64,000 nt of DNA from CALNYZ01 sp942490945 (GTDB lineage Bacteria; Pseudomonadota; Gammaproteobacteria; UBA6429; Thiohalophilaceae): NCBI GenBank assembly GCA_942490945.1, contig CALNYZ010000044.1, positions 496,001 to 560,000 on the forward strand. The letters are read 5' to 3'. The notes under the pieces were generated by a model. The model ran no database searches and was not told where the DNA came from. It saw only the letters and a program-made list of their open reading frames with translations. Position numbers and translations under genes: made by a program. Positions 53,440 to 63,089 of the stretch are shown here, in pieces. The number at the start of each line of letters is the position of its first letter. The stretch's first letter is position 1.

Positions 53440-54624
53440 TCAACCCAACCGACAAATAAATCCTTTTAGATACGCTGTTTCGACTATGGCTGGGTGCACC
53501 GGATGATCCGGTGCTTGTGAGAGGCGTTCGATGTATTGCAAATGCCTTGAGGTTTTTTGTGCAACCTTTAACAGGGTGCGCGCAAGCATCTCGGTGGAAA
53601 AATGATACGAGCACGACGAACTTATCAAGATACCGTTCTTCGCCAACAACTTTGCGGCCATGAGGTTAACGCGGTAGTAGGCATTGCTGGCACTCTCGAT
53701 ATCTTTTTTACGTTTTACAAATGCCGGCGGGTCGACAATGATGACATCAAACTGACGACCTTTGTCTACCATATTACTTAACGCAGTAAACACATCATCT
53801 GTGATGGTATCGATGTGTGCACTGTGCTGGTTTTGGGTGGCGTTTTTATTGGCATAGTCAATTGCCTGTGCTGAGGCATCGACCATGGTGACTGCGGTGG
53901 CACCTGCCATCGCGGCCTGTACGCCCCAACCTCCGGCGTAACTGAATAAATCCAGCACGCGTTTTTCTTTTGTGTACTGTGCCATGCGTTCACGGTTCAA
54001 ACGATGATCATAAAACCAGCCTGTCTTTTGTCCCTTGGCAAGCGGCACCGTAAATTGTGATCCATTTTCCTGTAACGTAACTTCGTCGGGTACTTCGCCA
54101 TAGGCACACAGCATTTCTTCCGGCAGGTTCTCCAGCTCACGACTGGAACTGCTGTTTTTTAACAACACGCCAGCAGGCTTGAACAGACTGACCAGTACCT
54201 CAACAATAATATTTTTAATCGCATCCATCCCTGCAGTATTGGTTTGCACAACAAACACATCGCCAAATCGATCAATAATCAGACCGGGTAAATAGTCGCC
54301 TTCGGAATGGACCAGTCGATAATAGGGTAACGGGTAAAGCGCTTCACGTAGTGACAGGGCCTGACGTAAGGCGGCTTCTATCCAGCTGTGTTCGATTTTC
54401 TGGTTCGCGTGATGACTTAACATGCGTGCGCAAATTAAACTGGAAGCATTGACGTAGGCAGTGCCCAATATCCGGCCTTCGTGACTTGCCACATTCACCA
54501 GCTGCCCGGCAGTAAATTGTTTCAGCGGTGATTGCTGGGTGTCGACTTCATTGCTGTAAATCCACAAGTGGCCGGCAAGCAGTCGTTTGCCTTCGCGTTT
54601 TTTTAAAATCAAGTTTGGGTACAT
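53440..54624 (-). CDS. rlmI: 23S rRNA (cytosine1962-C5)-methyltransferase RlmI
   Basis: 394 residues from ATG 54624, matching the E. coli length (396). Earlier in-frame ATGs (54681, 54735) would add unconserved residues. An N-terminal PUA domain has REGKRLLAGHLWIYSNEV. A SAM-binding Rossmann domain follows with VLDLFSYAGGWGVQAA and VDASAQAIDYANKNA, and the motif IVDPPAFVKRKK. A SSCSYHFS segment carries the catalytic Cys region. Methylates C1962 of 23S rRNA. Divergent from the transglutaminase-like gene. Confidence 0.94.
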   Translation of the reverse strand: MYPNLILKKREGKRLLAGHLWIYSNEVDTQQSPLKQFTAGQLVNVASHEGRILGTAYVNASSLICARMLSHHANQKIEHSWIEAALRQALSLREALYPLPYYRLVHSEGDYLPGLIIDRFGDVFVVQTNTAGMDAIKNIIVEVLVSLFKPAGVLLKNSSSSRELENLPEEMLCAYGEVPDEVTLQENGSQFTVPLAKGQKTGWFYDHRLNRERMAQYTKEKRVLDLFSYAGGWGVQAAMAGATAVTMVDASAQAIDYANKNATQNQHSAHIDTITDDVFTALSNMVDKGRQFDVIIVDPPAFVKRKKDIESASNAYYRVNLMAAKLLAKNGILISSSCSYHFSTEMLARTLLKVAQKTSRHLQYIERLSQAPDHPVHPAIVETAYLKGFICRLG

Positions 54625-54839
54625 ATTTTTATCAGCCGTTTGTTTCACAAGGTCAGGGTTGGCAAACACAAGTTGTGTCATACATGCAGCGCGATTGTAT
54701 AGGATAAATGCGCAGATCATAACTGTTAATCTCAATATTGCTCGTCGTGACTATTTGCCTGGCTGCAACGCAAAGCCCTACATTCAGCGACATTTGCCCA
54801 AACGTGTTAATATCGTTACCTTCTAAAAAGGATAAACCC

Positions 54840-55637
54840 ATGTGGTTACGCACCAGTTGTGAGCTGACATTCGATATTACCGTACCAACGCCATTTATTT
54901 TAATGTTGCGACTGCGCAGCGGTGCGCAGCAATGGATAGCGAGAGAGGAATACCGACTCAAACCCGGCGTACCGGTTTACGAGTTCACGGATAATTACGG
55001 CAATCTTTGTCAGCGACTCATCGCACCACCCGGGCCGTTCGCCATTCACAATGCCGCCGATGTGATGACCGCGGATCAGGTAGACCAGAAGCCGGGGGCG
55101 CCGTTTGTCGAGGTTGAGTATTTGCCCGATGCTGTACTCAGTTACCTGTTACCGTCTCGCTATTGTGAGTCGGATCGTTTTGGCCAGATGGCTGCGCAAA
55201 TCACTGCTGACTACGCACTGGGATATGATCAGGTCAAGGCTATCGAAACCTGGTTACGGAAAAACATTCGCTATGAACCCGGCAGAAGCGACATTCCAAT
55301 ATCCGCTGTCGAAGTGAATTTGCAACAGTCAGGTGTTTGCCGTGATCTTTCCCACCTTGGTATTGCCTTGTGTCGCAGTCTCAGTATTCCGGCCCGACTG
55401 GTGGTAGGCTATCTGTACGATCTGGAACCCATGGATCTGCACGCCTGGTTTGAGGCTTATATCGGTGGACGCTGGTATACCTTCGATGCCACACAGACGG
55501 AACTGAAGGGTGGCTACGTGGCAATCGGTTATGGTCGTGACGCTGCGGATGTGGCTATCTATAATCAGTTCGGCCCGTCAGTATACCCGGCAACACAAAC
55601 TATTCAGGTGCAGTTGATTGAGGAAAAAGATACCTGA
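54840..55637 (+). CDS. transglutaminase-like cysteine protease family protein
   Basis: 265 residues from ATG 54840, which has AAGGA seven bases upstream; the open frame begins earlier at 54738 without support. N-terminal beta domain, then the transglutaminase core with Cys near 166 (GVCRDLSHLG), His near 201 (DLHAWFEAY) and Asp near 215 (FDATQT). Bacterial members are probably peptidases or cross-linkers; substrates are unknown. The start region resembles the 'MWLRTSCELTF' opening common in the family. Confidence 0.9.
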   Translation: MWLRTSCELTFDITVPTPFILMLRLRSGAQQWIAREEYRLKPGVPVYEFTDNYGNLCQRLIAPPGPFAIHNAADVMTADQVDQKPGAPFVEVEYLPDAVLSYLLPSRYCESDRFGQMAAQITADYALGYDQVKAIETWLRKNIRYEPGRSDIPISAVEVNLQQSGVCRDLSHLGIALCRSLSIPARLVVGYLYDLEPMDLHAWFEAYIGGRWYTFDATQTELKGGYVAIGYGRDAADVAIYNQFGPSVYPATQTIQVQLIEEKDT

Positions 55638-55688
55638 CCACTGGCGCTGTAAAAACAATGAAACAGAACTATATATAATGGAGCATAT

Positions 55689-56066
55689 ATGGCGACCCCA
55701 AAATCAGCTGAATTAAAAACCTTCGTTCCCGCAAAAGATTTTGCGCAATCAAAACAATTCTATCTGGATCTCGGCTTCGATATGGACTGGGAAGGCGACA
55801 ACATCGCCCAGTTTAAAGTGGGCGACTTTCATTTTTTACTGCAGGATTTTTATGTAAAAGATCTCGCCGATAATTTTATGCTGTTTCTGTTTGTGGAGGA
55901 CGTTGATGAATGGTGGGACTATATTCAACAAACCGGCATTGCTGATAAATATAAAATAAAGCTTAAACCACCACAGGATTACCCGTGGGGAATGCGCGAA
56001 ATTCATATGATCGACCCGAGTGGTGTGTTATGGCACTTTGGTAAAGAACTCGATACTGAAAACTGA
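55689..56066 (+). CDS. VOC superfamily (glyoxalase-like) protein
   Basis: 125 residues: two beta-alpha-beta-beta-beta modules with SKQFYLDLGFDMDW and the late REIHMIDPSGVLWHFG strand. Possible metal ligands are His in GDFHFLL, His in REIHMID and Glu/His near the end; the set cannot be confirmed. The family includes glyoxalase I, dioxygenases and antibiotic-binding proteins. GGAG lies five to six bases before the ATG. Confidence 0.85.
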   Translation: MATPKSAELKTFVPAKDFAQSKQFYLDLGFDMDWEGDNIAQFKVGDFHFLLQDFYVKDLADNFMLFLFVEDVDEWWDYIQQTGIADKYKIKLKPPQDYPWGMREIHMIDPSGVLWHFGKELDTEN

Positions 56067-56112
56067 AATCGTAGTCATTGTTGTAGCAAATTAATTCAGA
56101 AAGGATTTCGAC

Positions 56113-56535
56113 ATGCCAACAACCTGGATTCTCTACCCGATGTTCGCCCTGTTCATTCTAATGCTGGCAGTTGCATTACGCATGTTACAACTACGCATAC
56201 GTGCGGTGAAGCAGGACAATCTGCATCCTGCGTATTTCAAACTGAACCGCGGTGGTGATGCACCGGAATACATGCTCAAGGCAGAACAGCATTACCTTAA
56301 CCTGTTTGAGTATCCGGTTTTGTTTTATGTGATCTCGATCCTGGTGTATGTACTGCAGTTTGTCGATATAGTGAGCGTCACACTGGCGTGGAGTTTTGTC
56401 GTTGCACGAATTGTGCATGCCTATGTGCATATGGGTAGTAATAAAATTATCCCACGACTGCGTGCCTTTGTAGTCAGCGTAGTAGTGTTGATCGCATTAT
56501 GGGCTTATGTATTTATCCGCTTACTGCTTGCCTGA
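56113..56535 (+). CDS. MAPEG family membrane protein
   Basis: 140 residues, four helices. The pattern fits membrane-associated eicosanoid/glutathione metabolism proteins: RGGDAPEYMLKAEQHYLNLFEYPVLFYV in the second helix region, then FVVARIVHAYVHMGSNKI. Bacterial MAPEG proteins can act as glutathione transferases, but activity here is unproven. AGAAAGGA precedes the ATG. Confidence 0.88.
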   Translation: MPTTWILYPMFALFILMLAVALRMLQLRIRAVKQDNLHPAYFKLNRGGDAPEYMLKAEQHYLNLFEYPVLFYVISILVYVLQFVDIVSVTLAWSFVVARIVHAYVHMGSNKIIPRLRAFVVSVVVLIALWAYVFIRLLLA

Positions 56536-56567
56536 AAGCTATCATGTTTTACTTTCATTTTTATCGG

Positions 56568-57485
56568 TCAGGGTTTAACGCACTGCAAATCATCTACAAA
56601 CGCTAGCGGGCCTTGATACGCACGCCGAATCTGTTTGGTCGATTCAGCTTCCTTGCCCAGGGTACGATTCATGCGATGTGATAACAGCAGTTGTTTTACC
56701 TGTGCCTGTGCGGCAATTTTTCCGATCACCGAAGGCGGCATGTGCAGATTACGCGCCACGACGCCACTGGCCGCTTCGGGAATGGCATGATGCGCAACCA
56801 GCAAATCGGCCTGCTTTGCCAGAGCCGCGAGCGTGTTGTTATCGTTATTCATGTCGCCACTGAAAATAATGCGCTTGCCTGCAATCTTCACGCGCCATGC
56901 CAGTGCCGGAATGGGTCCGTGATGTACCGGTACTGCAGTAAGTTCATAACGCGCATCGGATAACACCACCTGTTCGGACTTGTCGGTCACGCTGACATCA
57001 TGCGGCAGCAAACGATAGCTTTCCTTGCCATTGAGATAATCACTCAGGTATTTGTATGCACCCTTCGCAGCAAACAGATCTTGCACAAAGTTTGTGAGTG
57101 ACGGCATGAGCCAGTTTCCCGTTGGGCCGTATACAGGCAGGTCACGTTGTCTGTTGGTAAAAAAGGATGCCTTGATCAGTGCGGGCAAATCATTGCTGTG
57201 ATCGACATGCAGGTGACTGAGCAAAATCACATCCAGATCGGTGATGGCCGCGCCCGCCTGTTCAAAACGTAGCAAACTGCCTGCGCCCAAATCGACCAGC
57301 ACGCGCGCCTTACCATCGTGCCAGATGAGATAGCCGCTTGAGGCACGTTTATCATTCAGTTCTGGTCCACCGGAACCCAGCACCTGCAACCATACACCCT
57401 GTTTATCGCATGTTGTCGCGGCCCACAGCGGGCTGCTAATCAGCAGCGTGAGTATGAAAAGCATTACGTGTTTTATCATGTACAT
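56568..57485 (-). CDS. secreted MBL-fold metallohydrolase
   Basis: 305 residues. Signal peptide (cleavage near PLWAA), then a beta-lactamase-fold with HLHVDH (His91, His93, Asp95, His96), HHG near 186, FSGD near 205, and a later His in LLLSHRMNR. Its overall shape is like the tRNase Z/arylsulfatase-type branch, but the signal peptide places it in the periplasm. Substrate unknown. AAGGA lies six bases before ATG 57485. Confidence 0.88.
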   Translation of the reverse strand: MYMIKHVMLFILTLLISSPLWAATTCDKQGVWLQVLGSGGPELNDKRASSGYLIWHDGKARVLVDLGAGSLLRFEQAGAAITDLDVILLSHLHVDHSNDLPALIKASFFTNRQRDLPVYGPTGNWLMPSLTNFVQDLFAAKGAYKYLSDYLNGKESYRLLPHDVSVTDKSEQVVLSDARYELTAVPVHHGPIPALAWRVKIAGKRIIFSGDMNNDNNTLAALAKQADLLVAHHAIPEAASGVVARNLHMPPSVIGKIAAQAQVKQLLLSHRMNRTLGKEAESTKQIRRAYQGPLAFVDDLQCVKP

Positions 57486-57632
57486 TTGTTTTCCTTACCA
57501 AAATAGTCAATTAAGGAGGCCGATATTTGATTGACAAGATTTTTAGCGACTATATCCATTATATTCCGGAAACAGCCGTTTCAATCGTATATAATGGAGT
57601 ACTAATTTATGCATATTACCGGAGACAATCAA

Positions 57633-58040
57633 ATGAAGTTCAAGTGGTTAGCCGTATCATTATTCGCGTTCAGTGTCGGCATACAGGCAAATCAATTTCC
57701 GATTCAGATTATTGAACAATTCGACGACGCAACGATTGTCGCATTTATTGATGAAAAAGACCTGAACGATTCCAATGCATGGAACCCGATGGATACAGAA
57801 CCTTCCTTGTCCATCTCTGATGCCGTCAACGCCATGAAAAAACATTTTCACGACATAAATATAAAACAGGATTCATATTCAATTACTGAAATTGAATTAC
57901 GACAAATACCAGGGCATGCACATCACTGGCATTATCTTTTCAAGGTCAACGATTCTCAAAAAAATAAAGATGCATTTTTTGTGGTACTGATGAATGGTAA
58001 AACGATACCTGCTATTAATGAACCGAAGTCTTACAAATAA
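57633..58040 (+). CDS. secreted hypothetical protein, 135 aa
   Basis: Not recognised. ATG 57633 has GGAGA six bases upstream; the frame from 57609 is not needed. Signal peptide about residues 1-19 (cleavage near QAN). The mature part is about 115 residues with a PEPSY-like feel: TEIELRQIPGHAHHWHYLFKVND and FFVVLMNGKTIPA. A His-rich AHHWH segment could bind metal. Consensus TATAAT is present about 40 bases upstream. Confidence 0.65.
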   Translation: MKFKWLAVSLFAFSVGIQANQFPIQIIEQFDDATIVAFIDEKDLNDSNAWNPMDTEPSLSISDAVNAMKKHFHDINIKQDSYSITEIELRQIPGHAHHWHYLFKVNDSQKNKDAFFVVLMNGKTIPAINEPKSYK

Positions 58041-58144
58041 TGGCAAGTAAGCAGGCTTTATAACTTTCTGACTCGTTCGTGCTTGAAAAAGAGGATCGTA
58101 GTACATAACAAACAAGTTCTTATGACCACTTGCTGGAGCAAGAT

Positions 58145-59104
58145 ATGGATTATAAAGACTACTACAAGATAATGGGGCTGGAGAAAACCGCCACACAGGA
58201 TGAAATCAAACGTGCCTATCGCAAACTGGCGCGCAAGTATCACCCTGATGTCAGCAAGGAAGCGGATGCCGAAATTCGCTTCAAGGAAGTTGGCGAAGCC
58301 TACGAAGCACTGAAAGATCCGGAAAAACGCGCCGCCTATGATCAGCTCGGTGCCAACTGGCAAGCCGGGCAGGATTTCAATCCCCCACCAGACTGGAATG
58401 CCGGATTTGAATTCAGCGGTGGTGATTACACCGCTGGCGGTGCAGCAGACTACAGTGATTTTTTTGAAGCTTTGTTTGGCCGAGGCGCGGCAGGAGCTGG
58501 CGGACAACGACATGGCGGTTTTCACAGTCACGGCAGAGATCGGGGCGAAGATCATCACGCCAAGGTATTCATCGATCTGGAAGATGCCTATCGCGGTGCC
58601 ACGCGCAGTATCAATTTGCAAACTCCCGAACTCGACAATCAGGGTCATGTTGTGATGAAACAACGCACCCTCAATGTTAAAATTCCCAGGGGTGTCAAAC
58701 AGGGTCAGCGCATTCGTCTGAGCGGACAGGGTTCCGTCAGCATGGGCGATACGCGGCCGGGTGATCTCTATCTACAAATTGAATTTAATCCCCACAATAT
58801 ATACAGAGTGGATGGCCATGATGTGTATCTGGATTTACCCGTCACGCCCTGGGAAGCTGCACTCGGTGCAAGCGTGAAAGTGCCCACGCCCGACGGACCG
58901 GTCGATTTAAAAATTGCTGCCGGTACACCAACGGGTCGCAAGTTGCGACTCAAGGGGCGCGGCATTCCCGCAGCGACACCAGGCGATCTGTATGTAGTGC
59001 CACAAATTACCTTGCCGCCTGCCGACACGGATGCCGCCAAAACGATCTATCAAAACATGCAGCAGGAACTGGACTACAACCCACGCCGTAAACTGGGAGT
59101 GTAA
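58145..59104 (+). CDS. cbpA: curved-DNA-binding DnaJ-type co-chaperone CbpA
   Basis: 319 residues from ATG 58145 with GGAG six bases upstream. J domain residues 1-70 with the HPD tripeptide at 33-35 (KYHPDVS), a Gly-rich linker, and two C-terminal substrate-binding domains (VFIDLEDAYRGATRSI, KIPRGVKQGQRIRLSGQG), but no zinc fingers. This is the class II J-protein layout of CbpA. It partners DnaK and binds curved DNA. cbpM follows by six bases. Confidence 0.95.
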   Translation: MDYKDYYKIMGLEKTATQDEIKRAYRKLARKYHPDVSKEADAEIRFKEVGEAYEALKDPEKRAAYDQLGANWQAGQDFNPPPDWNAGFEFSGGDYTAGGAADYSDFFEALFGRGAAGAGGQRHGGFHSHGRDRGEDHHAKVFIDLEDAYRGATRSINLQTPELDNQGHVVMKQRTLNVKIPRGVKQGQRIRLSGQGSVSMGDTRPGDLYLQIEFNPHNIYRVDGHDVYLDLPVTPWEAALGASVKVPTPDGPVDLKIAAGTPTGRKLRLKGRGIPAATPGDLYVVPQITLPPADTDAAKTIYQNMQQELDYNPRRKLGV

Positions 59105-59110
59105 ATTACC

Positions 59111-59428
59111 ATGACACAGATAATACTCGATGGCATATTACTCGACGAACAAACCGAGCTGTCACTAAACGACCTTTGTCGTGCCTGTAGTACATCCGCC
59201 GAATGGATTATCGAACTGGTTGAATACGGCGCACTGGAACCAGTCGGCACTCAACAAACGCAGTGGCGTTTTAGCGGTAACAGTTTGCAACGCGCCCATA
59301 CTGCGATGCGTCTGCAACGCGATCTGGACATCAATACCGCCGGTGTGGCACTGGCACTGGAACTGCTCGACCAGATTGATAGCTTGCATGCACGCTTGCG
59401 GTTGTTTGATGTAGATGACGAAAACTGA
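59111..59428 (+). CDS. cbpM: CbpA modulator CbpM (MerR-like)
   Basis: 105 residues. A short helix-turn-helix-like protein (SLNDLCRACSTSAEWIIELVEYGALEP, then ALELLDQIDSLHARLRLF) that inhibits the J domain of CbpA in E. coli. Same operon as cbpA with a six-base gap. Confidence 0.92.
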   Translation: MTQIILDGILLDEQTELSLNDLCRACSTSAEWIIELVEYGALEPVGTQQTQWRFSGNSLQRAHTAMRLQRDLDINTAGVALALELLDQIDSLHARLRLFDVDDEN

Positions 59429-59475
59429 AGTTTGCCTGAATAGAACAGAACCTGAAGAAACAGGATACACTCATC

Positions 59476-60735
59476 TTGCTAGCGAATAACCTGTTAAAAA
59501 TCTCGATTATATTCCTGCTGACAAGTTTTATTGCTGAAGCCAATGCACTCGATCGTCGTCGCGATCAATTTTCCAAAGAACCCGGTCATTATATTCTGCC
59601 CATTCCCTACAGTTTGCCAGGCGTAGGAACAGGTGTCCTGGTTGGTGGTGCATATAACAATATTGCGGATACCCATTCGGATGTGATCGGATTTGTAATC
59701 GGTGGTGATTTGCAGGGTGCCGGTATTGTTTCGCTCGATAATCACCTGATAAAAAATCACCTGATTGCCGATGTGTATTTACAACACATTTCAAAAGCAA
59801 GTGTACGCAATTACAGTACGCGTGGCATGAGGAGTGACCAGAATGACTACACGCTGCTGGAACTGCGTGATAATGATTTTTATGGCACACGTCTGACCGG
59901 TACCTGGTTTGATCGTATGTTTGAAGTATATGGTGGTGCACTGGATGGGACCACCAAGCTTGGCGCGATTCGTGACCGCGATGGCAACCTGATTCAGGAT
60001 ACAGCCGGTGCCAAGGCAGACAGTTCGACTATTTTTACTGCCGGTGTGCGGCTCGACTGGACAGATGATTATCTCGATCCGCGACAAGGGATTCGTTATC
60101 AACTGTCACGCTGGTGGACAGAACAGAATAATCCGACCCGTTCGGAATACTATCAACTGGAACATAACCTGACCGGCTATATACCGATCGGTAGTCGTTC
60201 CAGCTGGGTATGGAATTATTTTCAGGCCGATGCACATGTTACGCGCCAGGGCACCACCGACTTTGCCACCGTTGAAGCCGAACAGGGATTAAACTGCAGC
60301 GACGCTTCGTTGAGTAGCGCACAACAAACCTACTGCAGCCAGGTGGTGAACAATATTATTGCCAACAATACGTATGGTTCGGTGGAGAGTCTCGGCGGCT
60401 GGGGACGACTACGATCATTCCCGGATGGGCGTTACAAGGGCGCGCATGTGCAATTCATTGGTACCGAGTTTCGCTGGAACCTGACCGATGAATTCAAACC
60501 GTTTAATATTTATATTGCCAAGGACGTGCGCACCACTGTGCAACTGGCTTTTTTCTACGAGCGCGGCACCATTGCTGACACCCGGGGTCAGCTCGGCGAC
60601 ATCTGGAAAGATTCCTACGGCATCGGTGCACGCATGGTCACCGCATCCGGGCTGGTATTTCGCGGCGATATTGCCACCGGCGATGAAGGCACAGAAGTGT
60701 CAATCATTATCGGTTATCCCTGGGAATCATTTTAA
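59476..60735 (+). CDS. outer-membrane Omp85/BamA-like beta-barrel protein
   Basis: 419 residues from TTG 59476. Signal peptide ends near ANA-LD. No POTRA domains: the barrel begins almost at once, with amphipathic strands throughout and a C-terminal aromatic Phe. The YKGAHVQFIGTEFRWNL and LRSFPDGRY segment (RxFPxGRY in place of VRGF/Y) resembles the conserved loop-6 region of Omp85 proteins. It may be a POTRA-less surface antigen (D15) family barrel. Transport substrate unknown. Confidence 0.75.
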   Translation: MLANNLLKISIIFLLTSFIAEANALDRRRDQFSKEPGHYILPIPYSLPGVGTGVLVGGAYNNIADTHSDVIGFVIGGDLQGAGIVSLDNHLIKNHLIADVYLQHISKASVRNYSTRGMRSDQNDYTLLELRDNDFYGTRLTGTWFDRMFEVYGGALDGTTKLGAIRDRDGNLIQDTAGAKADSSTIFTAGVRLDWTDDYLDPRQGIRYQLSRWWTEQNNPTRSEYYQLEHNLTGYIPIGSRSSWVWNYFQADAHVTRQGTTDFATVEAEQGLNCSDASLSSAQQTYCSQVVNNIIANNTYGSVESLGGWGRLRSFPDGRYKGAHVQFIGTEFRWNLTDEFKPFNIYIAKDVRTTVQLAFFYERGTIADTRGQLGDIWKDSYGIGARMVTASGLVFRGDIATGDEGTEVSIIIGYPWESF

Positions 60736-60823
60736 ACAAGCGCCGATTTATCCCGCTCTCGTCATTCCCGCACACGCTGAAATCTTATAAGATAATCACC
60801 TTGTTATAAATGAACACACCCCC

Positions 60824-62080
60824 GTGCGTATAAAATACTGGCCATTATATACACCGCTGTTCGGTCTGCTGCTGTTGTTTAGCCAACACAGTCATGCCGA
60901 AGAAACCTTTGTCGTTGCCACTTCTGGCGATGCCGAGTTAACGGTTGCACACTACCCTGCCAACGGAAAATACCTGCTGCTGTGGTTCGCACCGGAATAC
61001 GGTTTTCGAATCAATCACCACAAACTCGCACGCAGTCTGACCAAACAAGGTATCGAAGTCTGGCAAAGCAACATTGTTGAATCGCTATTTTTACCGCAGG
61101 GCACCGGTTCGATTAAACAGCTTGATGGTAAATATGTTGCCGACCTGATTGAATATGCGCACAAGAAAACCGGTAAAAAAATACTTGTTGCGGGTGACTC
61201 GTATGCCAGCTTGATTGCATTAAGCGGTGCCCGTCAGTGGCAACAGCGTCAACATAGCAGGCCGTATCTGATCGGTGCCGTGCTGTTCTCACCTTATACC
61301 TATGCCAATATTCCATCGCTGGGACTACCGCCAGAATACATGCCGGTTGTATCCAGTACCAACATTCCCATCATGATTTATCAGGCAGATAAAGGTGGCA
61401 CTCTTGGCCAGTTTGATCAACTGTTGGAGAAACTGCGTCAGCATGGCAGTCCAGTTTACACACGTCTCATGCCAGGCATGATGAGCCTGTTTTATCAGGA
61501 ACCGCCCACCGCACAAATGCAGGCTAATGCAAAGGCACTGCCCGTAAATATCAAACAAATGATTACTGTACTGGAAAAACATAAAGTCCCGACACAGCCT
61601 GTAAAATTAGCGAGTGTCAAAAAAAATACGGGTGGCGTTGATATTTATCTAAAACCATTCAAGGCGCACAGCACACCGATCGCCATCGAGTTGAAAGACA
61701 TACACGGCAACACCGTCATCAAAAATGATTTTACTGGCAAGGTAACCGTTATTAATTTTTGGGCCACCTGGTGTCCACCTTGCATAGAAGAAATTCCGTC
61801 ATTGAACCGACTTAAAAAGAAAATGGCCGGGCAACCATTTGAACTGATCTCGATAAACTACGCAGAGGACAAGCAAAGCATTCTGGACTTTATTAAAAAA
61901 GTAAATGTGGAATTCATTGTCTTGCTTGATCAGGACGGCAATTTCGCCAACAAGTGGAACATCATTACCTACCCCTCGACTTTTGTCATTGATACCAAAG
62001 GCAATATCCGCTACGGCGTGAACGCCGCGATTGAATGGGATAACCCGGACGTGGTAAAAAAGCTTAAAGCACTGCTTTAA
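60824..62080 (+). CDS. periplasmic fusion of alpha/beta-hydrolase-like domain and TlpA-type thioredoxin
   Basis: 418 residues from GTG 60824 (the only start consistent with the signal peptide ending SHAEE). Residues ~27-250 have alpha/beta-hydrolase character: YLLLWFAPEYG, then a nucleophile-like GDSYAS at 124-129 and AVLFSPYTYANI. This resembles virulence-factor-like (VirJ/AcvB) domains. Residues ~280-418 form a TlpA/ResA thioredoxin with WCPPC (about Cys316 and Cys319) and the YPSTFVID cis-Pro. The combination in one chain is uncommon. Function unknown. No ribosome site. Confidence 0.8.
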   Translation: MRIKYWPLYTPLFGLLLLFSQHSHAEETFVVATSGDAELTVAHYPANGKYLLLWFAPEYGFRINHHKLARSLTKQGIEVWQSNIVESLFLPQGTGSIKQLDGKYVADLIEYAHKKTGKKILVAGDSYASLIALSGARQWQQRQHSRPYLIGAVLFSPYTYANIPSLGLPPEYMPVVSSTNIPIMIYQADKGGTLGQFDQLLEKLRQHGSPVYTRLMPGMMSLFYQEPPTAQMQANAKALPVNIKQMITVLEKHKVPTQPVKLASVKKNTGGVDIYLKPFKAHSTPIAIELKDIHGNTVIKNDFTGKVTVINFWATWCPPCIEEIPSLNRLKKKMAGQPFELISINYAEDKQSILDFIKKVNVEFIVLLDQDGNFANKWNIITYPSTFVIDTKGNIRYGVNAAIEWDNPDVVKKLKALL

Positions 62081-62204
62081 AAAAGAATAGGCAAGCACGC
62101 AATTTGGGTTCACAATACGCACCCGATGCTGCCACGCCGACTTTCGCAGCTGAGTCACGCTAGCTAATTCATACTAGTTAGTCACCAAGCAGGACAGGTT
62201 AACA

Positions 62205-62420
62205 ATGAGCAAAGGCAAAAAATACGAATACCGCGTCATGCAGGCAGTACAAGGCTGGGCGGCTGAAATTATTCGCCACGCAACTGCAAAAGAAATCGTG
62301 GTGTCAAAGCGTCAGGAAGGTTTTAGTTCTGAAACCGATGCACAGGCCTGGGCTGAAAATGAGTTGCCCGCATTTTTACAAAAACAGGCTGAAAGAAACA
62401 GGCGGCGTTCTGAAAGATAA
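62205..62420 (+). CDS. DUF3622 domain-containing protein
   Basis: 71 residues, basic and soluble. The whole chain matches the DUF3622 pattern: KGKKYEYRV start, WAAEI, the VSKRQEGFSSETDAQAWAEN block and a RRRSER tail. Function unknown. CAGGA lies about 13 bases before the ATG. Convergent with pgl. Confidence 0.9.
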   Translation: MSKGKKYEYRVMQAVQGWAAEIIRHATAKEIVVSKRQEGFSSETDAQAWAENELPAFLQKQAERNRRRSER

Positions 62421-62428
62421 AATAGTGA

Positions 62429-63085
62429 CTAGCCTGCTGCCTCGTCTATAAACCAGTTAATGTCACCAATGCTGTTAATGGGTAACGGCTCCCCTGCTTT
62501 AATCCGTTTAATAATATCCGCCTTGCCAGCTCCACCAACCAACACGATTCGACACTGCGCTTGTTGCAAGGTCTTCATGCTTAACGATACACGTTCGCTC
62601 GGCGGTTTGGGCGAATCATAAACGGGTACCACTGAGCGCGTATCCTGTAAGGCGGTATTGCCGGGAAACAAACTGGCGGTATGGCCATCTTCACCAATAC
62701 CAAGAAATGCGACATCAAAAGCCTTGATGGATTGTATAGTCTCACGATATTTTTCTGCGGCGATATCGGCACCCAATTCGGTTGGCATGCTATGCGTATG
62801 TGTCGGCGTAATTTTCGACCACAAAATATTTTCCATCATTACATCATTACGGTCTGCATGGCCGACGGGGACACAACGCTCATCGCCCGGATACCAGTGT
62901 ACCTTGCTCCAGGGTAAATCTTTTTTCGCAAGATAAGCAAGACAGGCTAGCGGTGTATTGCCGCCAGGCAATACAACATGACAACTGTTATTTTGTTTTA
63001 TGGCTACTGCAATCTTGTTGCCAATAAAATCCGCTGCCGCTTGTGAGGCGGCATCAAGATCCTTGAAGACAAACCAGGTATGCAT
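62429..63085 (-). CDS. pgl: 6-phosphogluconolactonase
   Basis: 218 residues from ATG 63085, four bases after the zwf stop; the frame that extends upstream to 63166 lies inside zwf. Hydrolyses 6-phosphogluconolactone, the direct product of Zwf, in the oxidative pentose phosphate and Entner-Doudoroff routes. Motifs are VVLPGGNTPLACLAYL, HWYPGDERCVP, and GIGEDGHTASLFPG, the family signature. Coupled to zwf in one operon. Confidence 0.95.
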   Translation of the reverse strand: MHTWFVFKDLDAASQAAADFIGNKIAVAIKQNNSCHVVLPGGNTPLACLAYLAKKDLPWSKVHWYPGDERCVPVGHADRNDVMMENILWSKITPTHTHSMPTELGADIAAEKYRETIQSIKAFDVAFLGIGEDGHTASLFPGNTALQDTRSVVPVYDSPKPPSERVSLSMKTLQQAQCRIVLVGGAGKADIIKRIKAGEPLPINSIGDINWFIDEAAG

Positions 63086-63089
63086 GGAA

